DNA from: JAUVKT01 sp942491535
GTDB taxonomy: Bacteria > Bacteroidota > Bacteroidia > Bacteroidales > VadinHA17
Reading direction: 5' to 3'
Length of the DNA stretch: 64,000 nt
Assembly (NCBI GenBank): GCA_942491535.1
Contig: CALOBV010000007.1
Location: 310,001-374,000, forward strand
The first letter of the stretch is position 1. Each line of letters begins with the position of its first letter. The translations under genes were made by a program, and so were the position numbers. The notes below the pieces were generated by a model that was not told the DNA's origin, did not search any database, and saw only the letters and a program-made list of their open reading frames with translations. Of this stretch, positions 25,908 through 35,656 are shown piece by piece.

Positions 25908-28613
25908 ATGAGAAATTATTTCATTGCAGGTATTTTCCTATTAGTATATTCAACTAATTTATCTGCACAAAACCCATTAGAGATTAAACTGGATAAATGG
26001 TATACGGGGAGCCTTACAAAGGTTCTTTCTGATATTGAAGAATCCTATAATATCCAATTTAGTTTCGACCGGGATGCCGGTGAAGATATATATATAAACA
26101 GCCATCCTTCGAACCAGACGGTTCAAAAATTTCTGGACCCGATCTGTAAGATGCACAGGCTAAGATACTATCTGGGCGAGGATAACAGTGTTTATATCCT
26201 ATGGAGAAATGAACAAACTGATGAAGAAGATATCAAGGAGATATATAAGGATCGCCGGACATATAAAGGACCTCCGGAAAAAAGCAATTTCTCTCTCTCG
26301 GGAAGAGTAGTGGATAAAAACTCCCGGGAGAGTCTTCCCTTTGTAAATATGATAATAAAGGGCACAACCATAGGTACATATACCAATGTGGACGGTTATT
26401 TCAGCCTGCTAAAGGTACCCTCAGATACGGTAACAATAGAAATCTCCTACCTGGGCTATATGACAAGAAAAATATTTCTTAGTCCGGATATGGAAACAAA
26501 AGATGTGGTTTATGAGTTAAGACCGGAAGCACAGGAAGTGGGTGAAGTAACTGTAATATCCGCTAACAGGGATGTTCTTCAAACAAATAAGCAGGTAAGC
26601 ATGATCAAGCTATCCCCTGTAAAGCTCGGGTCACTTCCTTCCCTGGGGGAGAGGGATATTTTCAGGTCTTTCCAGTTAATGCCGGGTGTAAGTGCAGCCA
26701 ATGAAAACTCTTCAGGACTATATGTTCGTGGTGGAACGCCAGACCAGACCCTTGTACTTTATGATGGTTTTACCGTATATAATGTTGAACATATGTTCGG
26801 ATTTTTCAGTGCCTTTAACAGTAATGCGATAAAAGATGTTCAGCTTTTTAAGGGAAGTATTGATCCGAAGTACGGAGGACGATTAAGCAGTGTAGTAAAT
26901 ATTACAGGTAAGGATGGTAATCAAAAAAATATTAGCGGAGCAGTTGATGTTGGCTTGCTATCGATAAATGGATTTGTGGAGGTACCAATAGGTGAAAAGA
27001 TAACAACAATCTTTGCCGCAAGAAAGAGCTGGAAGAGTTCTCTATACGAAAAAATCTTTGAGCAATATGTTGAGGAGAATGAAAATCCTATGGCAGACAG
27101 GTTCAGGACTACAGACGACAATACCGCAAAATCATATTTTTATGATCTTAATACAAAAATAACTTACAGGCCTACAGATAAGGATAATATCTCCTTAAGC
27201 TTTTATAATGGTGGTGACAACCTGGATAACGCAATAAATCCCATGGGCGGTGGTGGTCCGAGGGGATCGTTTACCAATATGAGTATGGAAACCACTGACA
27301 TCACCAAGTGGGGCAATACCGGATCATCACTCAAATGGTCGAGAAGGTGGACAGATAGGTTATACTCAAATATCCTGGCCAGCTATTCGAGCTATTACAG
27401 CGAGCGCGACCGTTCTACCAGTGGCAGCTATACCGACCCCGACGGCAACCTGATAGATATTAACAGGGGCATGATGGAAGATAACCTGCTGAAAGACTTT
27501 TCACTAAAAACAGATTTCGAGTATAAGGCAGATGATCATAATACAGTAGAGTTCGGGCTTATGGCTACTCACAACGATATAGACTACGAATATTCCCAGA
27601 ACGATACACTAAAAATTATAGACAGGAACTCCAGTGGTAATATTCTATCTCTCTATGTACAGGATAAGCTAAGCCTTTTTGAAGACAGGCTAAATATATC
27701 AGGAGGGATGCGTTATAATTACTTTAGCGGCACATCAAAATCCTACTATGAGCCAAGATTAAATATGTCTTATGCGCTTAGTGACGAGTTTAAGATTAAA
27801 GCTTCTGCCGGTAAGTACTATCAATTTGCAAAAAGGGTTGTCAGAGAGGATATAATGGAAGGTAGCCGGGATTTCTGGGCACTTGCAGATGATAATTACC
27901 TGCCTGTAAGTTCTTCCCGGCAGTATATGCTTGGAGCATCCTATGAAACAGCTGATTTCCTGATAGATGTAGAAGCATATTATAAGCCCCTGTATAATAT
28001 GACCGAATATTCCCTGAGAATTCAACGTGAAGGTAATCCCAGGGACGCTGAGATAGACTACGAGGAACAATTTTACAGTGGTGATGGTACTGCCAGGGGG
28101 ATAGACTTCCTTCTACAAAAGAAGCTGGGTAAATATACAGGATGGCTCGCATATACCTTTGGCCAGGTTATATATAATTTCCCGGATTTCGGGGATTATG
28201 ACTTCTATGCATCGCATGATGTTACACATGAGTTTAAGAGTGTAAATAGTTACAAATACAAGAGATGGACTTTCGCTGCAACCTGGATATATGCATCGGG
28301 ACGTCCATATACTGCTCCTGAAGGAGGCTACCAGATAAGCCTGCTTGATGGCACTGTTGAAGATTATATTAATGTGTCGGTAAAGAATGGCTACCGGTAT
28401 CCTGCCTACCACAGGATGGATGTATCTGCTTCATATGCATGGAAACTGGGTGGCTTACATCCCTGCCAGGTAAATTTTTCAATATTTAATCTATATGGTC
28501 GCAGGAATGTCTGGTACAGGGAGTATGAAATAATAGAAAACCAGATTATAGAAACAGATATAAACTTCCTGGGCTTTACTCCGAATATAAGTTTCAGTAT
28601 TAATTTCAACTAA
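25908..28613 (+). CDS. TonB-dependent receptor with STN and carboxypeptidase-like N-terminal domains
   Basis: About 901 residues in the outer membrane. After a signal peptide (MRNYFIAGIFLLVYSTNLSAQ) comes an STN-like signalling domain (about 25-100, with ITYNIQFSF-type strands), then a CarboxypepD_reg-like domain (FSLSGRVVDKNSRESLPFVNMIIKG...). The plug follows, with GLYVRGGTPDQTLVLYDGFTVYN, and then a long barrel ending in Phe-Asn. The STN domain suggests signalling through an anti-sigma factor, but no sigma/anti-sigma pair is adjacent. ATG 25908 is preferred over TTG 25890. The DUF4249 partner starts 8 bp downstream; such pairs are common in Bacteroidota. Confidence 0.93.
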   Translation: MRNYFIAGIFLLVYSTNLSAQNPLEIKLDKWYTGSLTKVLSDIEESYNIQFSFDRDAGEDIYINSHPSNQTVQKFLDPICKMHRLRYYLGEDNSVYILWRNEQTDEEDIKEIYKDRRTYKGPPEKSNFSLSGRVVDKNSRESLPFVNMIIKGTTIGTYTNVDGYFSLLKVPSDTVTIEISYLGYMTRKIFLSPDMETKDVVYELRPEAQEVGEVTVISANRDVLQTNKQVSMIKLSPVKLGSLPSLGERDIFRSFQLMPGVSAANENSSGLYVRGGTPDQTLVLYDGFTVYNVEHMFGFFSAFNSNAIKDVQLFKGSIDPKYGGRLSSVVNITGKDGNQKNISGAVDVGLLSINGFVEVPIGEKITTIFAARKSWKSSLYEKIFEQYVEENENPMADRFRTTDDNTAKSYFYDLNTKITYRPTDKDNISLSFYNGGDNLDNAINPMGGGGPRGSFTNMSMETTDITKWGNTGSSLKWSRRWTDRLYSNILASYSSYYSERDRSTSGSYTDPDGNLIDINRGMMEDNLLKDFSLKTDFEYKADDHNTVEFGLMATHNDIDYEYSQNDTLKIIDRNSSGNILSLYVQDKLSLFEDRLNISGGMRYNYFSGTSKSYYEPRLNMSYALSDEFKIKASAGKYYQFAKRVVREDIMEGSRDFWALADDNYLPVSSSRQYMLGASYETADFLIDVEAYYKPLYNMTEYSLRIQREGNPRDAEIDYEEQFYSGDGTARGIDFLLQKKLGKYTGWLAYTFGQVIYNFPDFGDYDFYASHDVTHEFKSVNSYKYKRWTFAATWIYASGRPYTAPEGGYQISLLDGTVEDYINVSVKNGYRYPAYHRMDVSASYAWKLGGLHPCQVNFSIFNLYGRRNVWYREYEIIENQIIETDINFLGFTPNISFSINFN

Positions 28614-28620
28614 GAGCAAT

Positions 28621-29421
28621 ATGAAATCGTTTGCAAATATAATTATTACCATAAGTCTGATTGCATTATATTCCTGTTCTGAAATGGATATCAGGGTGGC
28701 AGACAGCAATAAGGCTGTTGTAGAAGCATACTTAATCCCCGGACATGATATAAGTATTATAGTCAGCAAGCAATTGGAATATGGAAGCAGTGATACTGTT
28801 GTTCAGCCCATAGAAGATCTAAGCATAATACTGAGCGATGGGATCACCCAGCTTCAATTAACGTATAGCGATTCAGTATATACCTATGCGAATAGCTATA
28901 ATATTCTTACTGATAGCAGCTATACTATTGATTTTATATATAATAATTGCGAGATTTCAGCCGAAACCTACATTCCTCCCAAACCGGAGGGATTTACTTC
29001 TTCGGCATTATCTGTGAGCCTGGAGTCGTTTAGTTTCGGAATTCCTCCACCTGAACCTGAACCAATTGAGCTGGAATGGGATAACCTGGATAATGGATAC
29101 TTTATGGTAGTAGCCGAGTGCATCGAAGAAAACCCTGAACCGGTATATGATACAAGCAGTTTTCGTCCTCCCATGGTCTTCCGTAACACACCTATACAGA
29201 GCAATTATTACAGTCTTAACACAAGAAGCTTCAGTTATTTCGGAACTCATTATCTTATTCTATACAGGCTTAATCCTGAATATGCGGAATTGTACGAGGA
29301 TAATGGTAGCAGTACATTAAACCTGGAGGAACCTCCAGGTAATATAGAAAATGGTTTAGGAATTTTTACCGGTCTTAACGCTGATACCATTTTATTCGAG
29401 GTAATAAAATCGGCATACTAG
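28621..29421 (+). CDS. DUF4249 family lipoprotein
   Basis: A 266-residue lipoprotein with Cys in ALYSCSEMD (about 19), then KAVVEAYLIPGHDISIIVSKQ, the typical DUF4249 opening, and TYxITVxYxG-like strands (SYTIDFIYNNCEISAETYIPPKP). DUF4249 proteins are encoded beside TonB receptors of the STN/carboxypeptidase type and probably sit on the cell surface as substrate-binding partners. The start is 8 bp after the receptor stop, so co-transcription is nearly certain. Convergent with the ABC permease gene 38 bp downstream. Confidence 0.88.
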   Translation: MKSFANIIITISLIALYSCSEMDIRVADSNKAVVEAYLIPGHDISIIVSKQLEYGSSDTVVQPIEDLSIILSDGITQLQLTYSDSVYTYANSYNILTDSSYTIDFIYNNCEISAETYIPPKPEGFTSSALSVSLESFSFGIPPPEPEPIELEWDNLDNGYFMVVAECIEENPEPVYDTSSFRPPMVFRNTPIQSNYYSLNTRSFSYFGTHYLILYRLNPEYAELYEDNGSSTLNLEEPPGNIENGLGIFTGLNADTILFEVIKSAY

Positions 29422-29458
29422 GATAAGAGATTGTCGTCCCTGCAAACATAGAGCGAGA

Positions 29459-31876
29459 TTACTGATGTCTTAAGGTATCTGCCGGGTTAGCCCGCGCACT
29501 CCTGTTTGTATTTTCACCTATGGTAATTACTGCAAGAACCAGTGCTATAACAAAGGATATTATGAAAATAAAAGGGCTGATATTTACTTTGTATGAAAAA
29601 CCCTGGAGCCACCTGTGCATTATCATATAAGCCAGAGGTGTTGCAATAATAAATGAAAGAGTTATCCATTTTGAATAATCGATTAGCAACATTCTTATTA
29701 CCTGGGTGATAGAGGCGCCAAAGACCTTTCTTACAGCTACCTCGCGTGCCCTCTGTTGAGATATAAATGATGCCAGACCAAAGAGTCCCAGGCATGCAAC
29801 GATAATCGATAAGAAGGCCATTATTGTAAACAACTGCCTGGTCTGTACTTCGTTGTAATAGAGATTATTTAAATCTTCCTCAAGGTAACTGTGAATAAAA
29901 GGAACACCGGGAACCATTTCATTCCATAGTTGTTCTGACTGCCTTAATACATCCGTTTCGTAGCCTTCATTATACCTCACTGCCAGATAACTTACATTTG
30001 AAGAATAAATGCCGCCCTGGAGCATCATAGCCATAGGCCTTACCTCTGAATGTAGTGATTCATAATGGAAATCCTTTATCACCCCTACTACCTCGTAGTA
30101 CTGTCGCTGAGTTGCAAAATTATTTATATGGAGTCCAATCGGATTTTCAATACCAAGCACACGTACTGCAGTCTCGTTTAAGAGGGCAGCCGAAGAATCT
30201 GAGGGGTGATCAAGCTGGAAAGGCCTTCCTTCAACAATCTCAAACTGCATTGCATCGATAAAATCATAATCACCCGCAATAATATTAAGTGTAAAAGAGT
30301 TTTGTATTCCCTCTGCTCCAAATCCCCAGTTACTGAAACCTCGACCAGGGAGAGTATTTGAAGCAGCTACCGCTATTACACCAGTTTGTTTAGCCAGTTC
30401 ATTTTTAAATAATTGCAGTACCGGGTATACTTCGGGTGATGTATTTATAACCATAACATTTTTCTTGGCAAATCCCAGCTCATCACCCTGTAAGAGCTTT
30501 AATTCACTGTTAACCACAAGTGTACTAATTATTAGAAAAACAGAAGCAGCAAACTGTATTATTACCAGGACGTTTCGCAGAGAAACCCCTCCACTTTTTT
30601 GCCCGGCCTCACCTTTAAGTACTTTTACCGGCTCAAAAGAAGAAAGCACAAAAGCCGGATAGAGACCATTTATAACACTAATAATAATTCCCAGGCCTGC
30701 AAATAGAGGAATAAGGTACCAGTGCTGGAAAAGAGAAAATGTAAAATCCCGCTCAAGCCAGGTGGAATAAAACGGTAATATAAGCTTCACCAGTGCAACA
30801 GCAAAAATCAAGGAAATAAATGTTATCATAGCCGATTCCCCAAGGAAGTGGGTAATCAACATTCCCCTTGTTGATCCTGATACTTTTTTAATACCTACCT
30901 CGCGAGACCTGAGCGATGATTTAGCCGTTGACAGGTTAATAAAATTAATACATGCAATAGTCAGAACAAAAAGGCCTATAGCTGAAAAGATCCAGACATA
31001 TTTCTTATTACCATTTGTTTCCCACTCATTATTAAGATCTGAACTAAGGTGTATTTCCTGTAAAGGCTGTAGAAAAAATTTCCAGTAGTTGCCATCTGCA
31101 ATCCACTTTTCATAGAACTCAGCATCGCCACTCCCAATATTAGATCTTACATAATCCTCAAATTTAGCCTCCAGCTGATCCGGATCAACCCCATTACCCA
31201 AAAGAAAATAATTAATAAATATATTTGTTGACCACCCTGAATCGTCGACCAGAGAAGGGAAGGTGAAAACAGTAAAAAGATGGTCGAAATGGAAATGCGA
31301 ACTGGCAGGCATATCTTTATAAACTGCAACTACTTCAAAGAGATTCTCTCCCAGGAACTGGTTATTTAAAACAAGCCTTTTCCCAATAGCACTCTCATTG
31401 CCAAAATACTTTTTTGCACTCGATTCTGAAATAACCATTGTATTAGGACGAGAGAGGGGTTTCTCAAATTCACCCTCGATAATGCGAGTTGAAAATATAT
31501 CGAAATATGTTGAGTCTGAAAAAACAAGCTGGTCTTCATTAAAAACTGTTTCACCATATTTCAATGTACTTGCACCAACATCAATAAGCTTAACTGAATT
31601 TTCAATCTCAGGGTATCTCTCTCGCATTTCCTTCTGAACCCTTGCCGATGAAGACGTCTGGTTAATCCTTGTATCCCCTATCATTGCCTGCACAGCAAGA
31701 CGATAAATACGGTCGGCATTTTCGTGATGCTTATCGAAGCTGATTTCGGTAAAAACAAATAGAAAAATCAGGATTGTTATTGCTATCCCAAGGGTAAAGC
31801 CGAATAAATTTATTAGGAAAGTAGCCTTATTCCTACGAATATTCCTGAAAAATGATTTAAAGAATGCGTATAACAT
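29459..31876 (-). CDS. MacB/FtsX-like ABC transporter permease
   Basis: About 805 residues, inner membrane. Two MacB_PCD/FtsX modules: an N-terminal helix (FLINLFGFTLGIAITILIFLF) followed by a large periplasmic domain with FSDSTYFDIFSTRIIEGEFEKPL and VISESSAKKYFG; FtsX helices around 285-420; then the second copy with the characteristic QQRAREVAVRKVFGAS segment. Works with the ATPase encoded at 32035-32715 and, by context, HlyD and TolC in tripartite export. ATG 31876 is preferred over GTG 31933, which adds residues before the conserved start. A terminator-like hairpin lies between it and the ATPase gene. Confidence 0.92.
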   Translation of the reverse strand: MLYAFFKSFFRNIRRNKATFLINLFGFTLGIAITILIFLFVFTEISFDKHHENADRIYRLAVQAMIGDTRINQTSSSARVQKEMRERYPEIENSVKLIDVGASTLKYGETVFNEDQLVFSDSTYFDIFSTRIIEGEFEKPLSRPNTMVISESSAKKYFGNESAIGKRLVLNNQFLGENLFEVVAVYKDMPASSHFHFDHLFTVFTFPSLVDDSGWSTNIFINYFLLGNGVDPDQLEAKFEDYVRSNIGSGDAEFYEKWIADGNYWKFFLQPLQEIHLSSDLNNEWETNGNKKYVWIFSAIGLFVLTIACINFINLSTAKSSLRSREVGIKKVSGSTRGMLITHFLGESAMITFISLIFAVALVKLILPFYSTWLERDFTFSLFQHWYLIPLFAGLGIIISVINGLYPAFVLSSFEPVKVLKGEAGQKSGGVSLRNVLVIIQFAASVFLIISTLVVNSELKLLQGDELGFAKKNVMVINTSPEVYPVLQLFKNELAKQTGVIAVAASNTLPGRGFSNWGFGAEGIQNSFTLNIIAGDYDFIDAMQFEIVEGRPFQLDHPSDSSAALLNETAVRVLGIENPIGLHINNFATQRQYYEVVGVIKDFHYESLHSEVRPMAMMLQGGIYSSNVSYLAVRYNEGYETDVLRQSEQLWNEMVPGVPFIHSYLEEDLNNLYYNEVQTRQLFTIMAFLSIIVACLGLFGLASFISQQRAREVAVRKVFGASITQVIRMLLIDYSKWITLSFIIATPLAYMIMHRWLQGFSYKVNISPFIFIISFVIALVLAVITIGENTNRSARANPADTLRHQ

Positions 31877-31987
31877 AACAGGTTTATTGGTTAAAATAAT
31901 CAAACTATGCTGACAAGTGCCCGGCATAGCCACATCCCCTCCTTTACAGGGGGGGGTGCTTTATACACAATCCAATATATACTATAA

Positions 31988-32024
31988 AACAAAACTCCCT
32001 GAGTATTCTTTCTCAAGGAGTTTT
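31988..32024 (-). terminator. Terminator-like hairpin inside the efflux operon
   Basis: On the minus strand AAAACTCC-TTGAG and CTCA-GGGAGTTTT pair over about 12 bp (one mismatch), followed by a T-rich tail. It lies between the ATPase stop (32035) and the permease start (31876), so it may attenuate permease expression. Confidence 0.7.
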
Positions 32025-32034
32025 GGTGATCTTA

Positions 32035-32715
32035 TTAAGCCTTCTTGTTCTCGGTCACTATCTGACCGTCGAAGAGATTCACAATCCTGTGAGCAAAATC
32101 TGCATCATGGTCTGAGTGAGTAACCATAACAATTGATGTTCCCTCCTTGTTAAGTTCGGTAAGCAGGTTCATTACCTCAAGACCATTCTTCGAGTCGAGG
32201 TTACCTGTAGGCTCATCGGCAAGGATAAGTTTTGGGTTAGCAACTACTGCACGAGCAATTGCAACTCTCTGCTGCTGTCCTCCTGAAAGCTGCTGTGGAA
32301 AGTGCTTTGCGCGATGTCCTATCTTCATCCTTTCCAGTACTTTCTCAACTTTTTCCTTCCTTTCGCCAGACTTCATCTTAAGGTAGATCAAGGGAAGCTC
32401 AACATTTTCATACACATTGAGTTCATCGATAAGGTTAAAGCTCTGAAATACAAAGCCTATATTACCTTTTCTGAAAAGAGTTCTTTGCTTTTCTTTCAGT
32501 CCTGCTACCTCAGTTCCATTAAAGATATAACTTCCTGAAGAAGGATTATCAAGCAGTCCGAGTATGTTCAGTAAAGTGGATTTACCACATCCGGACGGAC
32601 CCATTACTGCAGTGAAGTCGCCTTCATTAACTGTAAAGTCGATATCTTTTAATGCTGTTGTTTCAACCTCTTCGGTTCTGAAAACTTTTGTTAGGCCGTT
32701 TGTTTGAATCATCAT
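32035..32715 (-). CDS. ABC transporter ATP-binding protein (MacB/LolD type)
   Basis: A 226-residue ATPase. Walker A GPSGCGKST (39-47), Q-loop in VFQSFN, signature LSGGQQQR (143-150), Walker B LILADEP (about 161-167) and H-loop THSDHD all fit the lipoprotein-export/MacB class. It drives the MacB-like permease encoded downstream. Gene order tolC, hlyD, ATPase, permease on the minus strand is typical of Bacteroidota efflux operons regulated by the divergent sigma-54 two-component system. A heptamer repeat lies just upstream. Confidence 0.95.
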   Translation of the reverse strand: MMIQTNGLTKVFRTEEVETTALKDIDFTVNEGDFTAVMGPSGCGKSTLLNILGLLDNPSSGSYIFNGTEVAGLKEKQRTLFRKGNIGFVFQSFNLIDELNVYENVELPLIYLKMKSGERKEKVEKVLERMKIGHRAKHFPQQLSGGQQQRVAIARAVVANPKLILADEPTGNLDSKNGLEVMNLLTELNKEGTSIVMVTHSDHDADFAHRIVNLFDGQIVTENKKA

Positions 32716-32786
32716 AATCGTGTAGTTTAAAAAATTATTTTATATTATATTTTTTGGTTCTTTTATATTTTTTACGCTCGGCCCTC

Positions 32787-32814
32787 TTACGCCTTACGCC
32801 TTATGCCATAAGCC
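32787..32814 (-). repeat. Degenerate heptanucleotide repeat following the hlyD stop
   Basis: Four heptamers TTACGCC, TTACGCC, TTATGCC, ATAAGCC (plus strand) start at the TAG stop of the HlyD gene (32814-32816) and extend into the intercistronic gap. Next to them, ACGCTCGGCCCTCTTACG (32774-32791) recurs exactly, inverted, at 45912-45929. Confidence 0.8.
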
Positions 32815-34064
32815 TACTTAAAAATCAACTTCTCATTTTTTCCAAAGCTGTCATAATTAGAGACGATAACTTTCTCTCCGGGTTGCAGCCCTTCCAAAAT
32901 TTCGTAATACATAGGGTTCTGTTCTCCAAGCCGTATATCTCTCCTGATGGCAAAGTCGCCAGACTCATCAACTACGAAAATCCATTGTCCTCCTGTTGTC
33001 TGAAAGAATCCGCCCTTTCTTATTAATATAGCTTCCTGTGATTCCCCCAGCTGGAGTTCAATATGGTAGCTCTGTCCGGTCCTTATATTGTCCGGGACTT
33101 CCCCTGTAAATATCATATCTATTTCAAAGCGATTTTCTCTTACCTGGGGATATACCCTTCTGACCTTAAGCTCATATTCCTTTCCGTTTCTTTCGAAATG
33201 AGCAAGGAGTCCGGTTTTTACCCTGTCGATATAATGTTCGTCGATCCTGGTTGTTACTCTATATGAAGTGAGTACATCAACCTGTCCGATTCTTTGTCCC
33301 CTTGTTATAGATTCACCTATCTCAGCCTCAAGCAGACCAAGCTGTCCATCCACGGGAGCTTTAACATTCAGATTCTCCTGCCTTAGCCTTACCATCTCCA
33401 GGTTCCTGTGCATGTTTTCAAGACCATCCTCCATATTCTGAACCTGGATATTTCTGAAGATACTGTCAGACTTCTGGCGTTCAACAGAGAGCTCGTATGA
33501 TTGTACTGACAGCTCATAATTTTCCTTTGAAGTAAGATACTCCTCTTCAGAAATAAGTTCTTCTTCGAAGAGGACCTTATTCCTCTCGTACTCCCTCTTC
33601 AACTTGGAAATATCATAGCTAATAGTAAGAATCTGACGTTTAATCTGTAATTTTTCCTGTTCCATGGCCACCCTGGTATTCCTGAGGAAGTTTGATTTTT
33701 CTGCAAGCTGCGCTTCACTGTCCAGTATACGCATTCTCAGATCAGGATTGCTTAATCGTAGAATCACATCACCCTGTTTTACCATAGACCCTTCTTCAAT
33801 AAGCTTTTCCTCTACCCTGCCGCCTTCTTCAACGTCCATATATACAGTTGCTATTGGCTCCACCTGGCCATTTACAGTGGTATAATCATCGAAGGTTCCA
33901 AATTTTACCTCCTCTATTACCAGTCTGTCCTTAAATACCCTCAGGGTTGAGGTGTGTTTTGTGAAAAAGGCTGAATATATTATTACCCCAAGGAAAATTG
34001 CAAGTACAATATATCCGATGTGTTTCTTTTTTAAACCTTTCTTCTGTTCTATTGCTCTATCCAT
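32814..34064 (-). CDS. HlyD-family periplasmic adaptor (efflux)
   Basis: A 416-residue membrane-fusion protein bridging the inner-membrane transporter and TolC. One N-terminal anchor (residues about 18-34, YIVLAIFLGVIIYSAFF), a barrel/lipoyl segment beginning VNGQVEPIATVYMDVEEGGRV, and a long coiled coil (about 105-235) with LKREYERNKVLFEEELISEEEYLTSK. Then the second lipoyl half (NLNVKAPVDGQLG) and the beta-barrel and membrane-proximal domains (GLLAHFERNGKEYELKVRRVYPQV). Sits between tolC and the ATPase, consistent with a tripartite exporter. Confidence 0.93.
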   Translation of the reverse strand: MDRAIEQKKGLKKKHIGYIVLAIFLGVIIYSAFFTKHTSTLRVFKDRLVIEEVKFGTFDDYTTVNGQVEPIATVYMDVEEGGRVEEKLIEEGSMVKQGDVILRLSNPDLRMRILDSEAQLAEKSNFLRNTRVAMEQEKLQIKRQILTISYDISKLKREYERNKVLFEEELISEEEYLTSKENYELSVQSYELSVERQKSDSIFRNIQVQNMEDGLENMHRNLEMVRLRQENLNVKAPVDGQLGLLEAEIGESITRGQRIGQVDVLTSYRVTTRIDEHYIDRVKTGLLAHFERNGKEYELKVRRVYPQVRENRFEIDMIFTGEVPDNIRTGQSYHIELQLGESQEAILIRKGGFFQTTGGQWIFVVDESGDFAIRRDIRLGEQNPMYYEILEGLQPGEKVIVSNYDSFGKNEKLIFK

Positions 34065-34124
34065 AATTTTGTTGTTTGTTTAGCGTTCTGAGTTAATCCT
34101 CTGCTCATCCTGGCTCCTCGCTAA

Positions 34125-34143
34125 ACTGATCCACCGGATCAGT
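34125..34143. repeat. Perfect 8-bp inverted repeat in the tolC-hlyD gap
   Basis: ACTGATCC-ACC-GGATCAGT forms a perfect stem with a 3-nt loop. It has no T run, so it could be an operator, an RNA-stability hairpin or a boundary element. Confidence 0.6.
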
Positions 34144-34184
34144 TATTTACGCTCAGCCCTTTTTAGCATTTATCTGTTGTTTTT

Positions 34185-34227
34185 GCTCTTTTGCTCTTTG
34201 CTCTTTGCTCTTTGCTCTTTGCTCTTA
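34185..34227 (-). repeat. (GCTCTTT)n heptamer array starting at the tolC stop codon
   Basis: One octamer and four perfect GCTCTTT heptamers run from 34185 to 34220, with a final partial copy merging into the TAA stop of the tolC gene (34225-34227). On the coding strand the array reads TAA followed by GAGCAAA units. Confidence 0.9.
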
Positions 34228-35553
34228 GTTAGTCCATTCTCCCGTCAGGAAGAAATTTATTGTCATACTCTTTAATTCATACTGAAGTTCGGTTTTCAGC
34301 AGGTTTACCTCCGCAGAAAACTTCTGGCGTCTTGCTTCTGAATATTCAGTTGCATTTGCCATACCGATTTGAAATTTCTTTTCTACAGCCTTAAACGCCT
34401 GGCCGCTATACTCAATATTATCCTTCGCAGCTAAATATTCGTCGTTAATTGCAGCCAGTTCGAGACATGCTGAATTTACTTCCTGATAGAGGGTGTTTTT
34501 CTCCTGTTCAAGTTCCAGTTGTGAATCTTCAAGGTTTAGTCTTGCCCGCTTAATATTCCGTCCATGGTACCATCTGTTAAAAATTGGTACTGAGAGAGTA
34601 GCCTGCACAGATTGACTGTTATTAAGCTTCAACTGCTCAAGATATGGGGTTGTCTCTACACCCTCCATCTTTGCATCAAAATAACCTGTACCCCATCCGG
34701 CAGACAGGCTCAGCTCAGGTGTAGCCTCGCCAATAGTGGCCTTAAGCTCTTTCTCTCTCGCTACCATCTTATACTCAAGTGCACTTATCCCGGGTAAAAT
34801 ATCCCGGGCAACTGAATAAACACTATCGGCACTTTGTAAATCTCCTTCGGCCATAAAAGCAGGAACTGAGCGATCAACAACGTCAAAATTCACACCAGGA
34901 TCAAGTTGTAACAATCTCCGAAGATTTTCGAGTACGATAGCAGCATTGTTAACAGCCTGGGTAAGAAGTAAACGATCGCCTGAAACCTGGCTTTGCATTT
35001 CAAGTAGCGTTGTACGGTTTTCTGAGCCTGTTCTAACCATCACTCCAACACGGTAAAGTTGCTGCTCAGATACTTCGAGCTGGTCTGTGGCTGTCTGTAC
35101 AACACCCCTGGCCATAAGGATTTCATAGTAAGCATTAATAATATCAAGTAATATTAAATCCTCCTGTTGCTCCTGTAACTCTATTCCCATCAGGTATAGA
35201 AATTTTGCAGCAGACATCCTGTTTATAAGGGCAAATCCATTAAAGACTGTAAGCCCCGTTCCAACGGAAAATGAATTTCTAATATTCTGGTTGAAAGTGA
35301 TAGAGTTTGTTACGGGGTCGACCGACCTACCAAAATTCATATTAGCCTGAGAATTGAAATTTAAATTCGGCAGTAAATTGGCCTTACTGGATTTATGGTC
35401 AACACGATACATCTCTGTTTGAATCTGTTGCCGCTTTAATGCAATATTATTTTCAACAGCATAATCTATACAGTCCTGTAAGCTCCACTTATCCTGTGCA
35501 CCTACCATTGCTGCCTGTGTCAGTAGTAAAAATATTATAATAATTTTCCTCAT
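34225..35553 (-). CDS. TolC-family outer-membrane efflux protein
   Basis: About 442 residues. The ATG at 35551-35553 gives a clean signal peptide (MRKIIIIFLLLTQAAMVGAQ). An upstream ATG at 35592 would add 13 residues and is unlikely. The mature part holds two OEP repeats with the WSLQDCIDYAVENN opening, ANLLPNLNFNSQANMNFGR and the later AEVNLLKTELQYELKSM coiled-coil helices. It is the outer-membrane channel of the efflux system and first gene of the minus-strand operon. Heptamer repeats begin right at its stop codon. Confidence 0.93.
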   Translation of the reverse strand: MRKIIIIFLLLTQAAMVGAQDKWSLQDCIDYAVENNIALKRQQIQTEMYRVDHKSSKANLLPNLNFNSQANMNFGRSVDPVTNSITFNQNIRNSFSVGTGLTVFNGFALINRMSAAKFLYLMGIELQEQQEDLILLDIINAYYEILMARGVVQTATDQLEVSEQQLYRVGVMVRTGSENRTTLLEMQSQVSGDRLLLTQAVNNAAIVLENLRRLLQLDPGVNFDVVDRSVPAFMAEGDLQSADSVYSVARDILPGISALEYKMVAREKELKATIGEATPELSLSAGWGTGYFDAKMEGVETTPYLEQLKLNNSQSVQATLSVPIFNRWYHGRNIKRARLNLEDSQLELEQEKNTLYQEVNSACLELAAINDEYLAAKDNIEYSGQAFKAVEKKFQIGMANATEYSEARRQKFSAEVNLLKTELQYELKSMTINFFLTGEWTN

Positions 35554-35656
35554 TGATAAATTATTTGTTTCGATCTGCATCCCAAAATGCATGCCATAAT
35601 TCGTATATATCTATATATCTGTTCTTTACGACACTTGGCCTGTAATAAAACCAGAT

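Noticed and set aside
27759..28412. Long antisense frames inside the TonB receptor gene
   Set aside because: They lie wholly within the 25908-28613 receptor, on the opposite strand, with no domain or start-region support.
31877..31933. GTG start with a purine-rich AGGAGG-like upstream tract for the permease
   Set aside because: It would add 19 non-conserved residues before the usual membrane helix. Bacteroidota rarely depend on Shine-Dalgarno sequences, and ATG 31876 fits the family.
35582..35596. Possible sigma-54 promoter (TGGCAT-N5-TTGG) before tolC
   Set aside because: The critical GC at -12 is absent (GG instead), and the site overlaps an unlikely ATG. It is too weak to list as a promoter despite the sigma-54-type regulator nearby.
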